Source: Christensenella sp. UBA7862
GTDB lineage: Bacteria > Bacillota > Clostridia > Christensenellales > UBA1242
Assembly: GCA_002500135.1 (NCBI GenBank)
Contig: DLSM01000012.1
Coordinates: 24,941 to 82,201, forward strand
Direction: 5' to 3'
DNA length: 57,261 bases
Both the position numbers and the translations under genes were made by a program. This document shows positions 15,001 through 30,000 of the stretch, one piece after another (positions within the stretch are counted from its first letter, which is position 1; each line of letters begins with the position of its first letter). The notes beneath the pieces are model-generated. The model did not search any database and had not been told where the DNA came from. It saw only the letters and a list, made by a program, of their open reading frames with translations.

Positions 15001-18000
15001 GATAAAGTTCAATTCTATCTTCAGTTGTGAAGTTATATATAACTTGACAATTTGAATATTCCACATCTTCCGTTTTCCCATTTGGAACAGTTGTCCAGCC
15101 AACAAAATACATTGTTAGTCTTGAATATGTGTCAACAATTTCACTTATGTCTGGAAGATTTTTTGTGCTGTCGCCATAAGTTGCTTTAATTTCTTTTGTT
15201 CTTGAGGTTTCGTCATTTGCAACGTGCAATGCAACTGTGTATTCATTGCCTTGCCACACTGCATAAACTGAAACTTTATCTTCTGTTGTCAAATTCTTAA
15301 CGGTCAAACTGTTTGCAAACAAATATTCTGTGCCATCAGCTGTTTTCCACCCAATTTGAGTGTAACCAGGGGCTGTGAATTTGCTTGATGAAAGTTCGCC
15401 TTCTTCCCCATAGGTCATAACTGTGTCTTCAACATTTCCCGTTGCTTCGGCAAGTCCACTTTCATATACAACTGTATATTGTTTTGCACTCCAGATAGCA
15501 TAGAAGTTGAGTGTCAAAGTCATATCCTTGTTCATCAAAAGGTTTTCGCCAAGTTTGTATGTTTTGCCGTTTCCGTCACGAGAAATTGCCCAGCCAGATA
15601 GAATATATCCGTCAAGAGAAATGTCGTCAATGCCAAGAAGAGTAAAGTTTTCGTCATAACTGACAGAAATTGTCTTTGTTTCTTCTTCACTTTCATAAGG
15701 GTTGCTGTGGAAAGTGACTTCAAAACTATTTGCTGTCCATATTGCATAAACAGTTGTGTCTTCTGCGGACATTTCAAAATTACTTGCGTCAAGGTTTATT
15801 GTTGCAGATGTTCCAGCGGTCAAGTCAAAGCCAGAAAGCATGTAGCCAAATCTGCTAAGTCTATTTGCAATGGCTGCCAAAGTCTGTTTTGCGTTTGACC
15901 CCTCACCCGTCACAAACACGTCAACACCAACACTTCCGTTGTCAATTTTGAAGTTTCGGAAGTTTTCATTTTGCAAATCTTGAACATTGAATTCTGCTTT
16001 TGTTTTGCTAAGTCCGCCCATGTCATTGAAGTCAAGGGTTAAGACGAACAATGTTTGAGTGTAAACTGCCTTAATTTGCAAGTCGCCATATGGCATTGTT
16101 GTGTCAAGAGCAAGTTCGGTTACAGTTTCACCATTAACAACACCCCAATATGCAAATTCTCGTCTGTCCTTTGCTGCCTTTGTGTTTGCAAGGAGAGAGG
16201 ACAAGTTTGTTCCAAACATAACATCTGTAACATATCTTGTGCCATATTGCCTAATGCCCGCTATGTCACTTGAAAGCACGCCGCCGTCAGGGTCGATGAT
16301 GAGTGAGAACATTGCACGAGTTATAACAACATCTTGTCCACTTGTTCTTGTTCTGTAATTGTTCTTTTGACTGCTTTCAACTTCAAATTTTGTTGCGTCA
16401 GAGTCAAGATTATCGTCGAATGTTGCAATAACAACTTCGTCCGTTCCCATTGGATAATTTTCAATGGCAACAGATATAACTTTGCTTGAAGTTATGTCAG
16501 ATTTAACATTGATTTTTGCTCCGCCCTTGAGTCTTACTGCGTCATAAATGTCACCGCCACCCGCAAGTTCCATTTTGCCACTAAGGTCTTCAAGCGAATT
16601 TCCTTCAATGACAATTTCCGACCCGCTTGTATCAGTAGAGCCTATTGTTCCGCCATAAACTGAAAGTTTGCCACCGAGTGAAACATATACATTTTGTCCA
16701 AGGTCTGAGCAAGTATTTTTGCCAACATTGCCGCCATAAATTTCAAGCGTTCCCTTAAGCACTGCAATGCCACCGCCATAGGTCGCTGTGTTTGACCTTA
16801 TGTCTGCAGAGATAATTCTTACAACATGATTGTTAAAGTTATCTTCCACTGGCCCAAAGCAAATTGCACCGCCATAAACTGCACTGTTTTCACTTAACAC
16901 GCAGCCCGCCTCAAAACTAATATTGCTAACTGCTGGAGCCACCTTGTCGCCGACATAATATAGTCCGCCGCCATATGTTGCTTTGTTGCCAATAATTTGA
17001 GTGCTTACGCCAACAACAACTCTTTGCACACCTTCTGCCACATAAATTGCACCGCCATATGTTTTAACTTCGTCAAGAGTTTTGCTTGCATAAGTTGCCA
17101 TGTTGCCGTTTTCAAATGTTGCAGAATGAATGACAATTCCTTCGCCCACTCCGTCAACTTTGTTGCCGACATAAATGCTTGCGCCCATTGTTGCACAGTT
17201 TTTGTCAAATGTGCCGCCAGCAATTTCTGCTGTGCCATTTGTCCAAATTGCACCGCCGTTTGTTGCACTGCAATTTTCTATTGTTGCGTCAGTCACAAGC
17301 AAACTGCCGTTGTTCCAAATTGCACCGCCGTTTCCCTTTGTGGAGCAGTTTAAAATTTTTGCCCCAACTAGAACAAGTCTGCCGTAGTTTACAATCGCTG
17401 CACCGTTGTTTGTTACATTTTGATTTGCCACCACAAGCACATCGCCCGCAACAAGAGTTGCACCACTTGCCACATAAATCGCCCCGTCTGTACTCCCGTC
17501 ATTATTGCCGTCAAGAGTTATTGTAGAGTTGTTGCTATCAAATGTAACCTGTCCGTTTTCAACTCTTATCATGTAACTTGAAAGACTTGTTGCTCTTGTC
17601 AGTGTAACAGGCTTGCTTGCTGTCACTGTTATGGAAATTGCTTTGTTAAAGACAAGTGCCGATTTAAGTTCAATTTTGCTAGAAACAATTTCAAGTGTGT
17701 CGCCGTCAAGAAGGTTTTTGATTGCTTCGCCAACTGTTTCGTAGTTAATTCTATTTATTTCGCCAGCGGAAACATTATTTTTGATAATAACTGCTTCCAC
17801 CTTTTGCCAGTTGCAATGAAGAGTCAACTTCGTTAGGTCTTTTATGCAGATTGAAGGGTTTGAAAAATCATACATTGTATCAACATTTTCGTGATAAATG
17901 TTATCGACACCCGTAAATATGCCGTTGACTGCATAATCAGCCTTGCTGAATGTGTCAAGAAGTGAAGCATAAGTCAAATATTCTCTGCTTTGTGGAAGGG

Positions 18001-21000
18001 ACATTTTGACGCTTGGCTCGCCACTCTTGCTTGTTCCGCCGTTGCCGTCAAAGGTTATTTCGACCATTGTTTTTTCATATTGAGCCACAAAGCAAACTGT
18101 TCCGCCGTTTTCTTCAACAAGTTTAAGTTTCGACTTTGTTTCTTCAACAGTTTCGCCCATTCTGTTTAGTGAGAATGAATCTTTAAGCCCCATAACTTTA
18201 TCAATAAGAGGAATGAAGTTTGAAGTTGTAGCATCAACATAGAAAACTTTCCAGCCTACGCAAGTGAGATATTGTCTTGCTGGTGCGGTGAGATAAATCC
18301 TGTCTGTAAACATGATATTCCCGCCACCAACTTCAATGTATTCCGACTTCTCATTTTGATAATATGACTTGTAAGCATAAGACCTTTGTTCCCAAACTGC
18401 TTTTAATGTAACTTGTTTGTAAGGTTTGATAGTTTGAGCATCCATTCTTCTGCTGCCAGTTGCCTCGCCGTCAACATAACCGTCAAAATAGTTTTGCAAC
18501 TTGTATCCCGCCCTAAAGCCCGTTAAGTTGTCAAGGAATTTAAGAGTGTTGTCGTCTGAGTCGTCAAGTTGAATTTTAAATGGCTCTGTATAAGTTGTGC
18601 CATTGTAAGTTATCTCGCCGCCGTTTGGGTCGATTGTAATATCTTCCGCCATTTTTATGATGTCAAGATAACTGCCGCTTCCAGCAAGAACAAATTTCTT
18701 TGTTTCTTCGTCAAGTTCAAAATATTCCTCTGCAAATGTCGCAAGGACTGAACTGTCAAACTTCACCATATGGAGGCCTGCAATTTCTGCGTCCGTTGCC
18801 ACATCATAAAGGTGAATAACAATTCTTTCCCTATTTTCCATTGTGCTTGACATATTTCCTGAAACAGTCAACATTTGAATATTTGCACTTAATTTATCCT
18901 TAGAAATTGGGCTGAAATAGATGTCTGTTATATAAGACTTTTCGTCCATAACAATTTTTCCGTGCGAAACAGAAGTGCCTCGAATTTCCGATTCGACGGT
19001 TGTCTTTGACGAAATTTCCACATTTTCGCTGTTTACAAATTTTGCATTTATAAGTGTAAGTGTTCCATTCTTCCCAACATAAACTTGATGACTATCTGTT
19101 GAAGCCACAACAAGTCCAATGTTCCCTTGCATTGTCACTTGCGAATTGCCAGAAATATACAGCACTTCGCCAAACATTGAAGTTTCAGAAAGCGTATTTG
19201 CGTCAAATGTAACATTTGTGATAACTGTATTTGTGTTTGAAGAGTTAACAAACATTGCCCCGCCACGAACAGCTGAGTTTGAAGATAGAACTGTGTTGTC
19301 ACCAGTAAATTGGGTGTAACTTGACCCGCCAACATAAATCGCACCTCCGTCCCTTTCTGCAGATGAGTTTTGAACCCTTGCACCATTTAGGATAAGCCTT
19401 GATAAGCCTTCAAGATAGAATGCTCCGCCACTTACTGCAGCATTTCCATCTGCCGTGCCTTCAAATAGCAAGTTCCCGTTATTCATATACACAGCACCGC
19501 CACGTTGATATTGTGCGTTGCCGCCCAGTGCTTTTGACCCAGATATATTAACAGTTTTCCCAAGCGTGAGCATAAAGTTTGGAGCAGCGTTTTGTACATA
19601 AATTGCTCCGCCTTCGTTTACATATTCGTTAGAGTCAAAATACAAGTTGTCAAGCGATGTATTTTGTTGCAAATCGATGATTGCTATTGCTCCCGCATAA
19701 GTTGCTTTGTTAGATTTAAATGTAACAGTCAAAGTTTCATTGTTTGTTGTTTTTTGCAAAATGTTTTTGACATAAACTGCCCCGCCAAAGCCTTCACTTG
19801 CAACATTGCTTTCAAAATATCCGCCGTCAAGCACAAGCCCTTGTGGTGCGAAGATTGCACCGCCGCTTGTTTTTGCCGTATTCTTTGTAAATGTTGGATT
19901 GCCAACAAGAGTAAGCACGCCCGAAGCAAACACTGCACCGCCGTTTCCAAGCGAGTTGTTTGAATCAAACTCCATAAATGTTGTTGCAGAGAGTTTGAGG
20001 TCTGCTTGCGAATAAATCGCACCGCCGCCAAGAGAAGAACCCGTTGCAGTATTTCCGCTAAATGTGCAATCGGAAATATTTGACTTGCAGTCAGCACTTA
20101 TATAAATAGCTCCGCCAACAGAAGCAGTGTTATCCTTAAACCACACATTTTTAAGTGTTACTTGTGCGTTTTCTTGTGCGAAAATTGCACCACCGTTTCC
20201 ACTTGCTGTATTTTCTTTATATTCGTCTTTTGTCTTGCCAAAAGAAATTCCGTCTTTGTCGTCTGCTTCAGCGTTTAATATGCCATAACTTCCAACATAA
20301 ATTGCACCGCCGTTTATACTGCTGTTTCCAGAGAACACAACACCAGTTCCAGAAATATTTACAACGCCATAAAGAGCGCCTTCTTCCCCCATTTGTCCAA
20401 ACACTGTAATCATGCCGCCACGATTTTCGTTTGTGACAGTTGCGTTTTCAAAGCGAGTGTAGCCCAAAATATTAAGCACCGAATTTGGATTTACAACAAT
20501 CAAACTTTCACTTCTATTCTTAACTGTCCCTTGTGAAATAACAAGATTTGTCCCGCTCTTCCCGTCTATTGTAAGTTTTGCTTTTGTATAGTCACCGCTG
20601 ACACTTGTTCCACCAACAACAAACATAGCCTTGCCCTCTGCAAAGTCGTCAGAAAGTTTAAGAGTAACTTCACCTGCTTTTGCACTCAAAATTACATCTG
20701 CAAGAACTACAAGTTCGCTTTTCACTTCAACATTTTGTTTTAGGATAACAATGTTAAATTGCGAGTAAGTTGTGCCATAAACATTTGATGAAACATCTTC
20801 AAATGCTTTTGAAAGTGAAGAATAAAACCACTTTTCAGTTTCCTTTGTGCTGTTTGTAGGCTGGACAAAACATTCAGCCTCTTCCCAAATTGCATAAAGT
20901 TCATGCACACCCGTTGAACTTTCTGTAACAACATATCTGTCCCCAGGAGCATACAAAACACCTTGTCCGTCAGTTGCATAATTTTTATTTTTTGAGAAGC

Positions 21001-24000
21001 CAACAAGCGAGTAATTTTCCCTTCTGCCAATGTTTTCAAATTCGCCAAAGTCATACATTGTTGGAAGCAAAATTTCTGTGCCTGGATACACATCTTTTTC
21101 TGCCGTCACGCTGCCCTCTTGCGAATCATTGTTGTTTAGGATAAGTTTTACTGTAAGTCTTTTGAACATAACAGTAACAGTTATTTTTCTGCCAAGGTCG
21201 CTAAAGTCTGGGTTGCTTTCGTCCATTCTAAACAAGTCGCCAGCGCCATATCCCAAGTTGCCGTTTATTTTGTAGTTAGAGAATTCATAGCCGTCAAGCC
21301 TTATGAGTTGTCTTGAAACATATTTTCTGCCGCTTTCGGCGTCAACAAAGAAATATCTTCCGTCTTCGTCAACAGATGTTTCATAACTAACATTGTTTCC
21401 GTCCTTTTCAAATGTCACTTTTTCTGGATAAACATTTGGGTCAACTTTTTGTGCTTCGCCGTCAATGTTAAGTGAATTTCTAAGCGTGACTTTTGGGTTC
21501 GACAAGTCTGTATCATTCATAAACACAGACCAAGCTCTGTCCTCATTTTCGCCAACATAGAATTTAAGTTCAAAGACACTTTCGCCAAAGGCAACTTGCT
21601 TTGTATAGAAGTAACTTCCAGCATACAGTCCCGAAGTTTCCAGTTCAAAGTTTGTGACACTTTCTCCGCTTGAAAGAGCAACTCTTTGTGGAACGCCCGC
21701 AGCATCTCTTTCAACAGTTGTCACATCGTCATAAGTTACAAACAATGTTTTGTTCACTTCGCTTGCAAGTGGCAAATTGAAAGACAAGCCATAGCCAACT
21801 TTCTTCTTAAGAACATTCATCATGCCAAGACTTGATGAAAATTCCTGATTGTTAATTGTTGTATTTATGTGACCTAGAGGTTCATAAACAAATTCAACAT
21901 CATATTCATTTGGCTTCCAAACTGCATACAGATAGAAGTTGTGTGCAGGGAATTTAAATTCATTTCCCGCTTCACCCCTAACATTTTGCAAGTTTTCTAC
22001 ATAGCTAAACTTCCCTTCGCCAGAGAGAATTTGAGAGTAAACATCAACACTCTTTTCATCGTCCTTAAATGAATATCTTACGCCCAAGCCCTCAAAGTCA
22101 GAGTATATTTCGCTTGCAACTGGATATTCATTGTAATAAGCCCAGCCAACGAAGGTGTAGCCATAACGAAGATTGGTTGGTTTAATACTGTTTATGCTTG
22201 CCAAAGTTTCATCGCTTAGTGGGTCGCCACATTTAATTGTTTTGCTTGCGATAACTTTGCCGTCACTGTCTTTTGACAAGTCCATAAAGAGAATGTCATA
22301 ACTGTGAAGTGCCAAAACGAGAGCAAACTTTTCGTCATCACATCTAAGCACAAATGAAGCACTTTGTGTTAGTGTGAATATTTCTTCATTTCCGTCTTGC
22401 AAATATTGCTTGTAGGCGTTATAAAGTTTTGACTTGTTTTCTTCGCCATTTTCCATAACTGAAGCAAATTGCACAACAGGTTTGTTCATAACAGCATTCT
22501 TTGTAACAAAGTCAATTTCAACATGATTTACTTCTTCGCTGTCTGCTTTTTTATTCAGCCAATTTTCCTTTGAAATTGTAATTTCGTGGAATTTTCTTTC
22601 GGTCACAGTTTCTTTCTTGCCGTCAACAATTTTGACTGTTTCGCTTAGATATGTGCCAAGGAAAATTCTTTGTCCGTCTGCAATGAAAGCATTGCCATAA
22701 ATTTCAACTGAACCTTGGTTTAGAATTGCGATATATGTTGTAGAATTATTTTCTTCCAATGTAACATCGCCAAGTCGCACCTTGCCATAGTTGTAAATTG
22801 CACTGGCTGTTGCAGTTGCAGTGTTATATCCCAGTCCGCCAGATTGGAAGTCAAACTCGCCTTCTTCTTCAATGTAAAGTCCGCCACCAAAACTTGCATT
22901 ATTTCCAACATATCTTGCAGCAAGAGCATTATCTTCACTTCCGCCAAGGGTTGGGTTTTCTTCAATAACACCGCTGCTCACGTCATTCAGTTTTTCAAAG
23001 GTGTTTGTATCTTTAAAGGTGACTTTTCCCTTTTTAATATACACGGCACCGCCGTTGTCCGCTCTGCAGAATGTAAACGAAGAATTCGCTACAACAAGAT
23101 CGCCGTCTGCGACATAAATTCCGCCACCGTTCTTTGGATAAATCTTTTGTCCGTCTGCGTCTTCAAGATAGATTGAAGTCTTAAATGAAACATAATTTAT
23201 TTGTGACTCAGCCTCATATGTGCTTGCATAGTAAATCGCCCCGCCCAATTCAGCATAAGTTTTTTCTAGTGACGAAAGTTCACCCTCTTTGCCAGAAAGT
23301 GAGAAATTAACATTTTCGCCAACATAAATAGCACCGCCACGTTTTGCCCAAGCATAACTTATTACATTGCCAGTCAAAACGACTACTGCTGTTTGAGATA
23401 TTGTTCCTTCAACATAAATTGCACCGCCGTCACCGTCAACAACATCGCCCGATGTTGCCACATTTTGACTGAACACAGAATCACTTACAGTCAAACTGTT
23501 GCCACGGAAATAGATTGCCGAGCCATTTTGAGCATAGGTTGTGCTAAATAGAGAGGTCTTAACAACTACATCTGTGTTGTTCCCCGCAAAAATGCCAGCA
23601 CCGTTGCCTTTTGCTTCTTCGCAAAGTGAAGCCATCGCAGTCACATCTACATTTGCGTCAACTGCATAAATGTCATTCCCGCTTTCTCCTTCACCGTCAG
23701 TGAAGTTGTGATACATCATGACTGACCAAGTTTTGCCTGCTGCTTCGTCAATAAGTCCAGAAAGTTGCAATGAACTTTTAACAAGTGTAGTGCCGTCAAG
23801 ACCGCCAACAACTGCAATCGCTCCGCCAAACATTGCACTGTTTTCTCTAAAGGAAATATCATTTTCGCCTTGTTTGATGTTGCCATAATCATCTGTATCA
23901 GTAACATAACAAGAGTAATATGAAACTTCGCTTCCGCTTGCATAAATTGCCCCGCCAAAACTTCGTCCTTTATTTCCAACTCTTGAAATATTTTGCAAGA

Positions 24001-27000
24001 ATTTTACAGAGTTTATTGTAAGTGTAGATTTTGAAAGAACAGCCACCGCTCCGCCATAAGTTGACAAGTTTTCATCAGAGAATGTTCCCACTACGCTATT
24101 GTTTTTAAATTCGCCATTAGAAATGGAAACACTGCAGCCGCTTTCCGCACAAATTACACCGCCAAACAAACTGCTGTTTGTTCCAGAAAGCATGTTGCCG
24201 CTGAAATTGACACCGTCAAACGTAACACTTCCGCCAACAGCCCAAACAAGCGAGCCTTTGCTTGACAAAGTGTTGTTGAAATTTGTTACTTCAATTCTGC
24301 CTGTTATTTCAAAAGCACCACTTTCCACTTTAACAAACACATCACCGCTCTTGCCTTCGCCTTCAATATTAAAGGACAAGTTGTCAGTTGTGTTTCTTAT
24401 TGCAAACAAGCCGTTTTCACCAACAATAACTGCAACCCCAGTTGTTTGTCGTCTTAGGACAATATTTTTTGCTGATTTGTTATAAATATCTACAACAACT
24501 TTTCTTGACCCAATGTTAACAGTGTTTTTAATGTAGTGATATTTTGTTGTGTCGCCCTCTAAACTAACTTTGTCAAGAAGCATAATGTTTGCTTGTCGTG
24601 TTTCAAAAGTGTCGTTGTCTTTGTCGGCAACATCTTCCAAAGCGTCTTGCAAACTTTCATAGAATTTGTGACCGATATTTGTGTTTACATTGAAGTAGTT
24701 ATCAATAAAGCATTCTGCTTCCGCCCACACAACTTCAAGTTCATAAACATAATTGCCGTTTACTTCTCTCACTTCACCAAAATATCTGCTTTCGCCAGTT
24801 TTTGCAATATGGAGAGTTGTTGCACGAGGGTTCTTTGTGTTGCTGACAATAGCACTTGAACTTGCATAGCCATAAGGTTCAATATATCCCTTTGCAACCT
24901 TGCCAAAGCGAACAATTCTATCCAAGTTTGGATAATAGAAAGAGCTGAATGGGTTTGAGATAATAAGATATTTGCTATCTCCCTCAACAAGTGTTTCAAG
25001 ATAGCCATAATCTTGCCCAGCACTCTCGCCATAGTAAGCATAATCTTCGCTGCTAGGTCCAAGTTTAATCTTAACGGTTACAGAAACACTTTCCCAAATT
25101 GTTACAAGGTGAATATTTTTCCTAACACTATCGCCGTCCATTAAGTTTGCGAAGAATTTGTCGGAAGTGAGTTCTACAGTTTCGCCAGCAGATAGTTTCA
25201 TTTCACTTGTAGCGTTGTAAACATTCCAGCCAGCAAAAGCATCTTGCTTGCCGTCTGTTGAATGTGTCCAGCCGAAAATCTTTGTTGCATAGTCACTTGT
25301 ATCATACTTTGTTGGAAGCGTCCAACTTTCGCCATACCAAATGTCACAAGTCGCCATACTGTCAGCCCCATTTCCAGCACCATTTTTGTAGTCGTCAATG
25401 CTCTTGAAAAATGTGACTGTCACTTTAACTTGTCGCCACAAAGCATAGAAGGTTACATCGCCAGTGAGAGTATATTCTTCATTTTCGTCATAGACTTTGA
25501 ACGAAGTAGCAAGAAGATTTGTCACATATTCTTCGCCCATAAGAGTCTTAAATCTTTCAACATAAACTTCGTGATCTCTAACAACTTCTTTTACAAGTTG
25601 ATTTTTTATTGTATTCTTTTCTTCCTCTGTTTGCGTGGTTAAAGATTTTATATATTCTTCAATATACAAATTCTTCCATTTTGCAACATATTCAGAGTAA
25701 GTCTTATATCCGCCAGCGTTGTCCGACCAGCCGACAAATTCATATCCAACTTTTCTTGGGCCAGCGTCATAAGGACTGCCGCCTTCGTTTATTAGCATTT
25801 TCTTTGGAAGGTTAATTTTCCCATCACTCCCCTCTGGTGCAACTGGGTCAATAACTTCTTTTGCAGAAGACGATTGTCCATATCTTCCGCCATTGAGTTC
25901 AAACATTGCAACAGCACTCCAAAGACCATAAAGTCTGTTGCTGTCATTATCCCTTGCCACAAATGGAACAATTGAATAATTTAGATATCCGTCAGTCCAG
26001 CCATAGAAAGTATTGCCACCAGCGGACGAGGCAAGAAGCAAGTTGAAACAGTCAATTTGGTCGCCATAATTTGCAGAAAGTTTAATAACTGTAACACTGA
26101 CGCCATTTATTGTTTCGGCAGTTGTTTCCACTTTGTGAGATCTGCTTGCGTCAAGAAGACCGTCAACTTCACTAAACAGTTCTCTGTAAGCTGCTTCAAA
26201 TTGAGCATAAGAAGCACTGTCAAAATTTCCTTCAACATCATTTGTTTTTGAGTTTGGACTTACAACGATTTCAACTTGATTTCCAATCCACTCAACAAAC
26301 AAATCGTCATTTGCCACAACAACAAAGTCACATGTCGAATCTTTAACACTAAGTCTTTCTGTGTCATACACAATTTCGTCAAACTCGTCACGCACAACAT
26401 TTCCGTCTGTATCTGTTTGTGGAATAAGATGAATGAAAGCCTTTGTTTCTGCCGAATAATTTTCTCTTGCAAACCAAGAAAGTATTTTCTCATTCAGAAC
26501 AATGTTTGCGCCATAATATGTCCAAAGATAAATATTGCCGTCAGCGTCCGCTGTCCAAGCGTTTCCTTGTCCGTCACTTTCTCCGTCCCAAAGTTTTGAG
26601 GAAGTTGTGTCAGTCAAAGTGCCTTCATTTGCATTTATAACAAGTTTGTAACAATTCCACATTGCAGTCAGTTCAATGGTTGCTGTTTCTGGATTTAAAT
26701 ATGAAAGCAATTCTTCTTCCAAATTTGCTTCACCTTCTATGCCAAAAGTTGCTTCATTTATTACAAGTTTTTCACCTGCAAGAGAAAGCATTTTTGTTGG
26801 TTCCAAAATATTTCCGTCTTCCCTTGTGGTCAAAGCCCAGCCAGCAAACGAGTAAACATTATCCCCCACTGCCTTTGAAAGCTTTGTTTCGTCAAGAAGA
26901 AGCGATTTAAGACCACTCAAGAGAATTCCATCAGTTTTAAGTTCAGAGAATTTTACAACATTATCAGTTAAGATGTAGCACGACCCGTCTGCGTCACGAT

Positions 27001-30000
27001 AGAAATATACATTTGCCTTGTCGGAATAGTCGCCAAAATACAAGTTGAGTTTAAGTCTGTATTGTACCTCTTCCCAACCCATGTTTAGAGTAACAGTTCT
27101 ATTTGTGTCGCTTAAGTCGTCAGAGTTTATAAACCCGCCAAAATCTTTGGAGAAAACAAGGCTTGTTTCACTTGCAAAAGTCTTGTCGTTATACACCCAG
27201 TTTGCAAAATTTTTGAACACCTTTTCTGTCGAGTCAAAGGCAGTTGTAACAAGAGTTATGCCACTATCTTCCAAAAGTTTTTGCACGCTAAAAATGCTAT
27301 CATATTTCACAACAAAGTCTTTTTGTCCGTCAAAGTTTTTGCTTGTTTGGTCTTTCAAACTTAAAACATAATCTTCTTGTTCCCAAATTGGATAAAGTTT
27401 CACAGCACTTGTTTTCTTTTCAAAAGCAAGCAAATTTGTTGTCCCATTTTGGTCGCCAGTTGGCGAGAAGAAATAACTGTTTTTATTGTTAAGTTTTGTA
27501 TAATTCCCGTCAACTTTTGAGTGATCTCTTTCAGTTGTCCAGCCAATTTGCTTCCAGCCAAAGAGATTGTAGCCTTCAAGAAGTGAGAAGCCTAACACAA
27601 ATTCACTTTCACCCGTTTCAGAGTTTCTTTCTGTGTGTCCAATTTCACCAAGTTTGTTAACTTCAAGTGTTTGATATTTTGCAGCGTCTGTTATATATCC
27701 CGTTGCTCTGTTATTGTAGCCATAAACTACGTTTGATGTTTCGTCAAGCACTTCATTGCCGCTAGCGTCTGTGATAGTTGGAGCGTTTACAACTGGCAAT
27801 GATTGCACGTAAGTCACTGTTACATCAGTTGGTGACCAAAGAAGTGTAAACCACAATTCAAATGCTTCACTTTGTGCATTCCAAATAAGGTCAAAATTAA
27901 CACTGCTATTTTTTGCCACTTCAAACACCGTGTTTTCAATGTAACTTCTATTCCCTTCTTCGCAAACACCTTCGCCCGCATAATTTCTAAGGAAAACATA
28001 AGCATATTGTTCGCCGCTACACACTGCATTTGGAAGGGTTGCAAGGTCAACTTTGTCGCCAATCAAAAGTTCTTCAACAAGCAAAACATTTTTGCCCGCT
28101 CTTACGCCTTTTGACACTTTAAGTCCAGACGTATTTTCAAGCGAATCAAATTTTGCGTCTTTATCTTCGCCAATAGCAGCACCCGTTGGTTCAACAACAA
28201 GTTTAATTTCCTTACTTTGCCATTTTGCAACAAGCGTTATATCTTTTGCTGGAAGTTCAAACTCGCCATTCACAACTTCCACATTTTCGTCAAGAGAAAT
28301 AAAACTTGAGAAAGCATAAAGTGGGTGTTCTGCCCCCTCGTCTTCAAATCTTACGCAGGTTGTTGTGCTTTCGCTAGGCGTCAGTGTTTTGACCATAGTT
28401 CCACTTTCGCCAAAACGCTTTGAGTAGGTGTAAGTTTTTACAATTTCGCTTCCGCTTTGACCGTCTGTGTCTGTAAAGGTTGCATTGCCGAAGTTGTATG
28501 TAACTTTAATTTCTTTCCCTTTCCAGTTTGTTGTGAAATCGTAGTTTGTCTTATATCCAATATCTTGTACTTCTGGGTTAAAGGTTGTGGTTTGTCCATC
28601 AAAGACCAAGCCCTCAATTTCAAAACTTTCAAACACCCAGCCGCCAGTGCTGCTTGCCTTCAAGAAGAATTTTGACATGTCAACATTTTCACCATATCTA
28701 AACCCTTCTGAAAGGACAGTCACATTTGAACTATTTTCCGCAGGGGAAAGTTCTGGGTCATTGGCATAAATTGAAATTGAATATTCTTTTCCAACCCAAA
28801 CAGTGTAAATGCTAAGCGTAGAAACGTTGTTCAAAGCATAAAGTGTGTCAAATTGATAATTTACACCACTCGACCTATAAAGTGAGAAGCCCAAAATCTC
28901 ATAATTTGCTTTTGCAAACGTTGCGAAAGATACTCGTTTTTCAACGCTACCCGCTCTATAAATTAAAACTTCATTTCCAAGTTCGTCAAATTGAATTCCA
29001 TTTCCTTCGCCAAGAACAACTTGGAAAGAAATTTGTTTTTCAACTTCATTCCCAGCATTTTCATAAACATTGACATTTGCAACAGCAAGCCAGTTTGCAG
29101 TTATAACAACTCTGCCACTTTCTGTGTTCCAAACTTTGTTTCCGCCCGCAAGGGTCAAAACGTCTTTTCCATTGTCAACATTATATCCATTCAAAACAAA
29201 CATTTCTCTTGAAATATTTTCCGCAGTTGGAAGTGTTAAGAAACTATCATTTGAAACATATTGAGTAATAATAATTTGTCTTGTAGCATATTCAACTTTT
29301 ATAAGATTGTTTGCAAAGCCGCTGTCACTATTGAAGTAGCCACTTGCAATAGTTCCACCATTCACATTTATAACAATGGTGCTTGTTTTTCTTGTCCAAG
29401 TTGCTGCAATGCTGGCTACATATTTGTTAAGTTGAGCGTCATATTCCACAACACTTGCGTCAAGCATAAATGTCGTTTCAAAAGTGCTACCATTTTTATT
29501 TGCTTTCCAAGAAATTATTTCAAAATATGGATGAGCAGAATATTGATTTTTGTCACTTACATCAATAGTGTAAAGTTCGCCAAATTTTCCGTAGAAAGTT
29601 TCTGTAACATCATTTACAAATGGTCTATCCCCTCTTTCGTCTTCTGTGTTCATATCTGCCACAATTTCAACATCTGATTTTTCAAATACTGCACAATAAA
29701 CACTGTCTTGAAGTGGCATTGCAAGAAGATTGCTTGAAGTGTAGATAGTTTTGCTTGTTGCACTTGTCCAGTTTGTCATGCCAACACTTCCCTCAACCCA
29801 GCCAACAAAATTGTGACCAAAGAAATATGGTGTTGTGGTTTTGCCCGCAGCAACAAAAGTTCTGTATATGTTATTTAAGTCTAAGAAATCGCCCGTTGAA
29901 AAATCTCTTTCAATAACAACTTCTTCAGTTGTCAGTCCAGACTGAGCAAAAGACTTGCCGTCTTGATCTCTAAGAGTAATTGTAATTTTTGCACTTGCCC

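Noticed and set aside
1337..24718. Recurring short DNA words (such as ATTGCACCGCC) resembling a CRISPR or short-repeat array
   Set aside because: The words are irregularly spaced, degenerate and in frame; they encode the Gly-Gly-Ala-Ile turns of the beta-helix.
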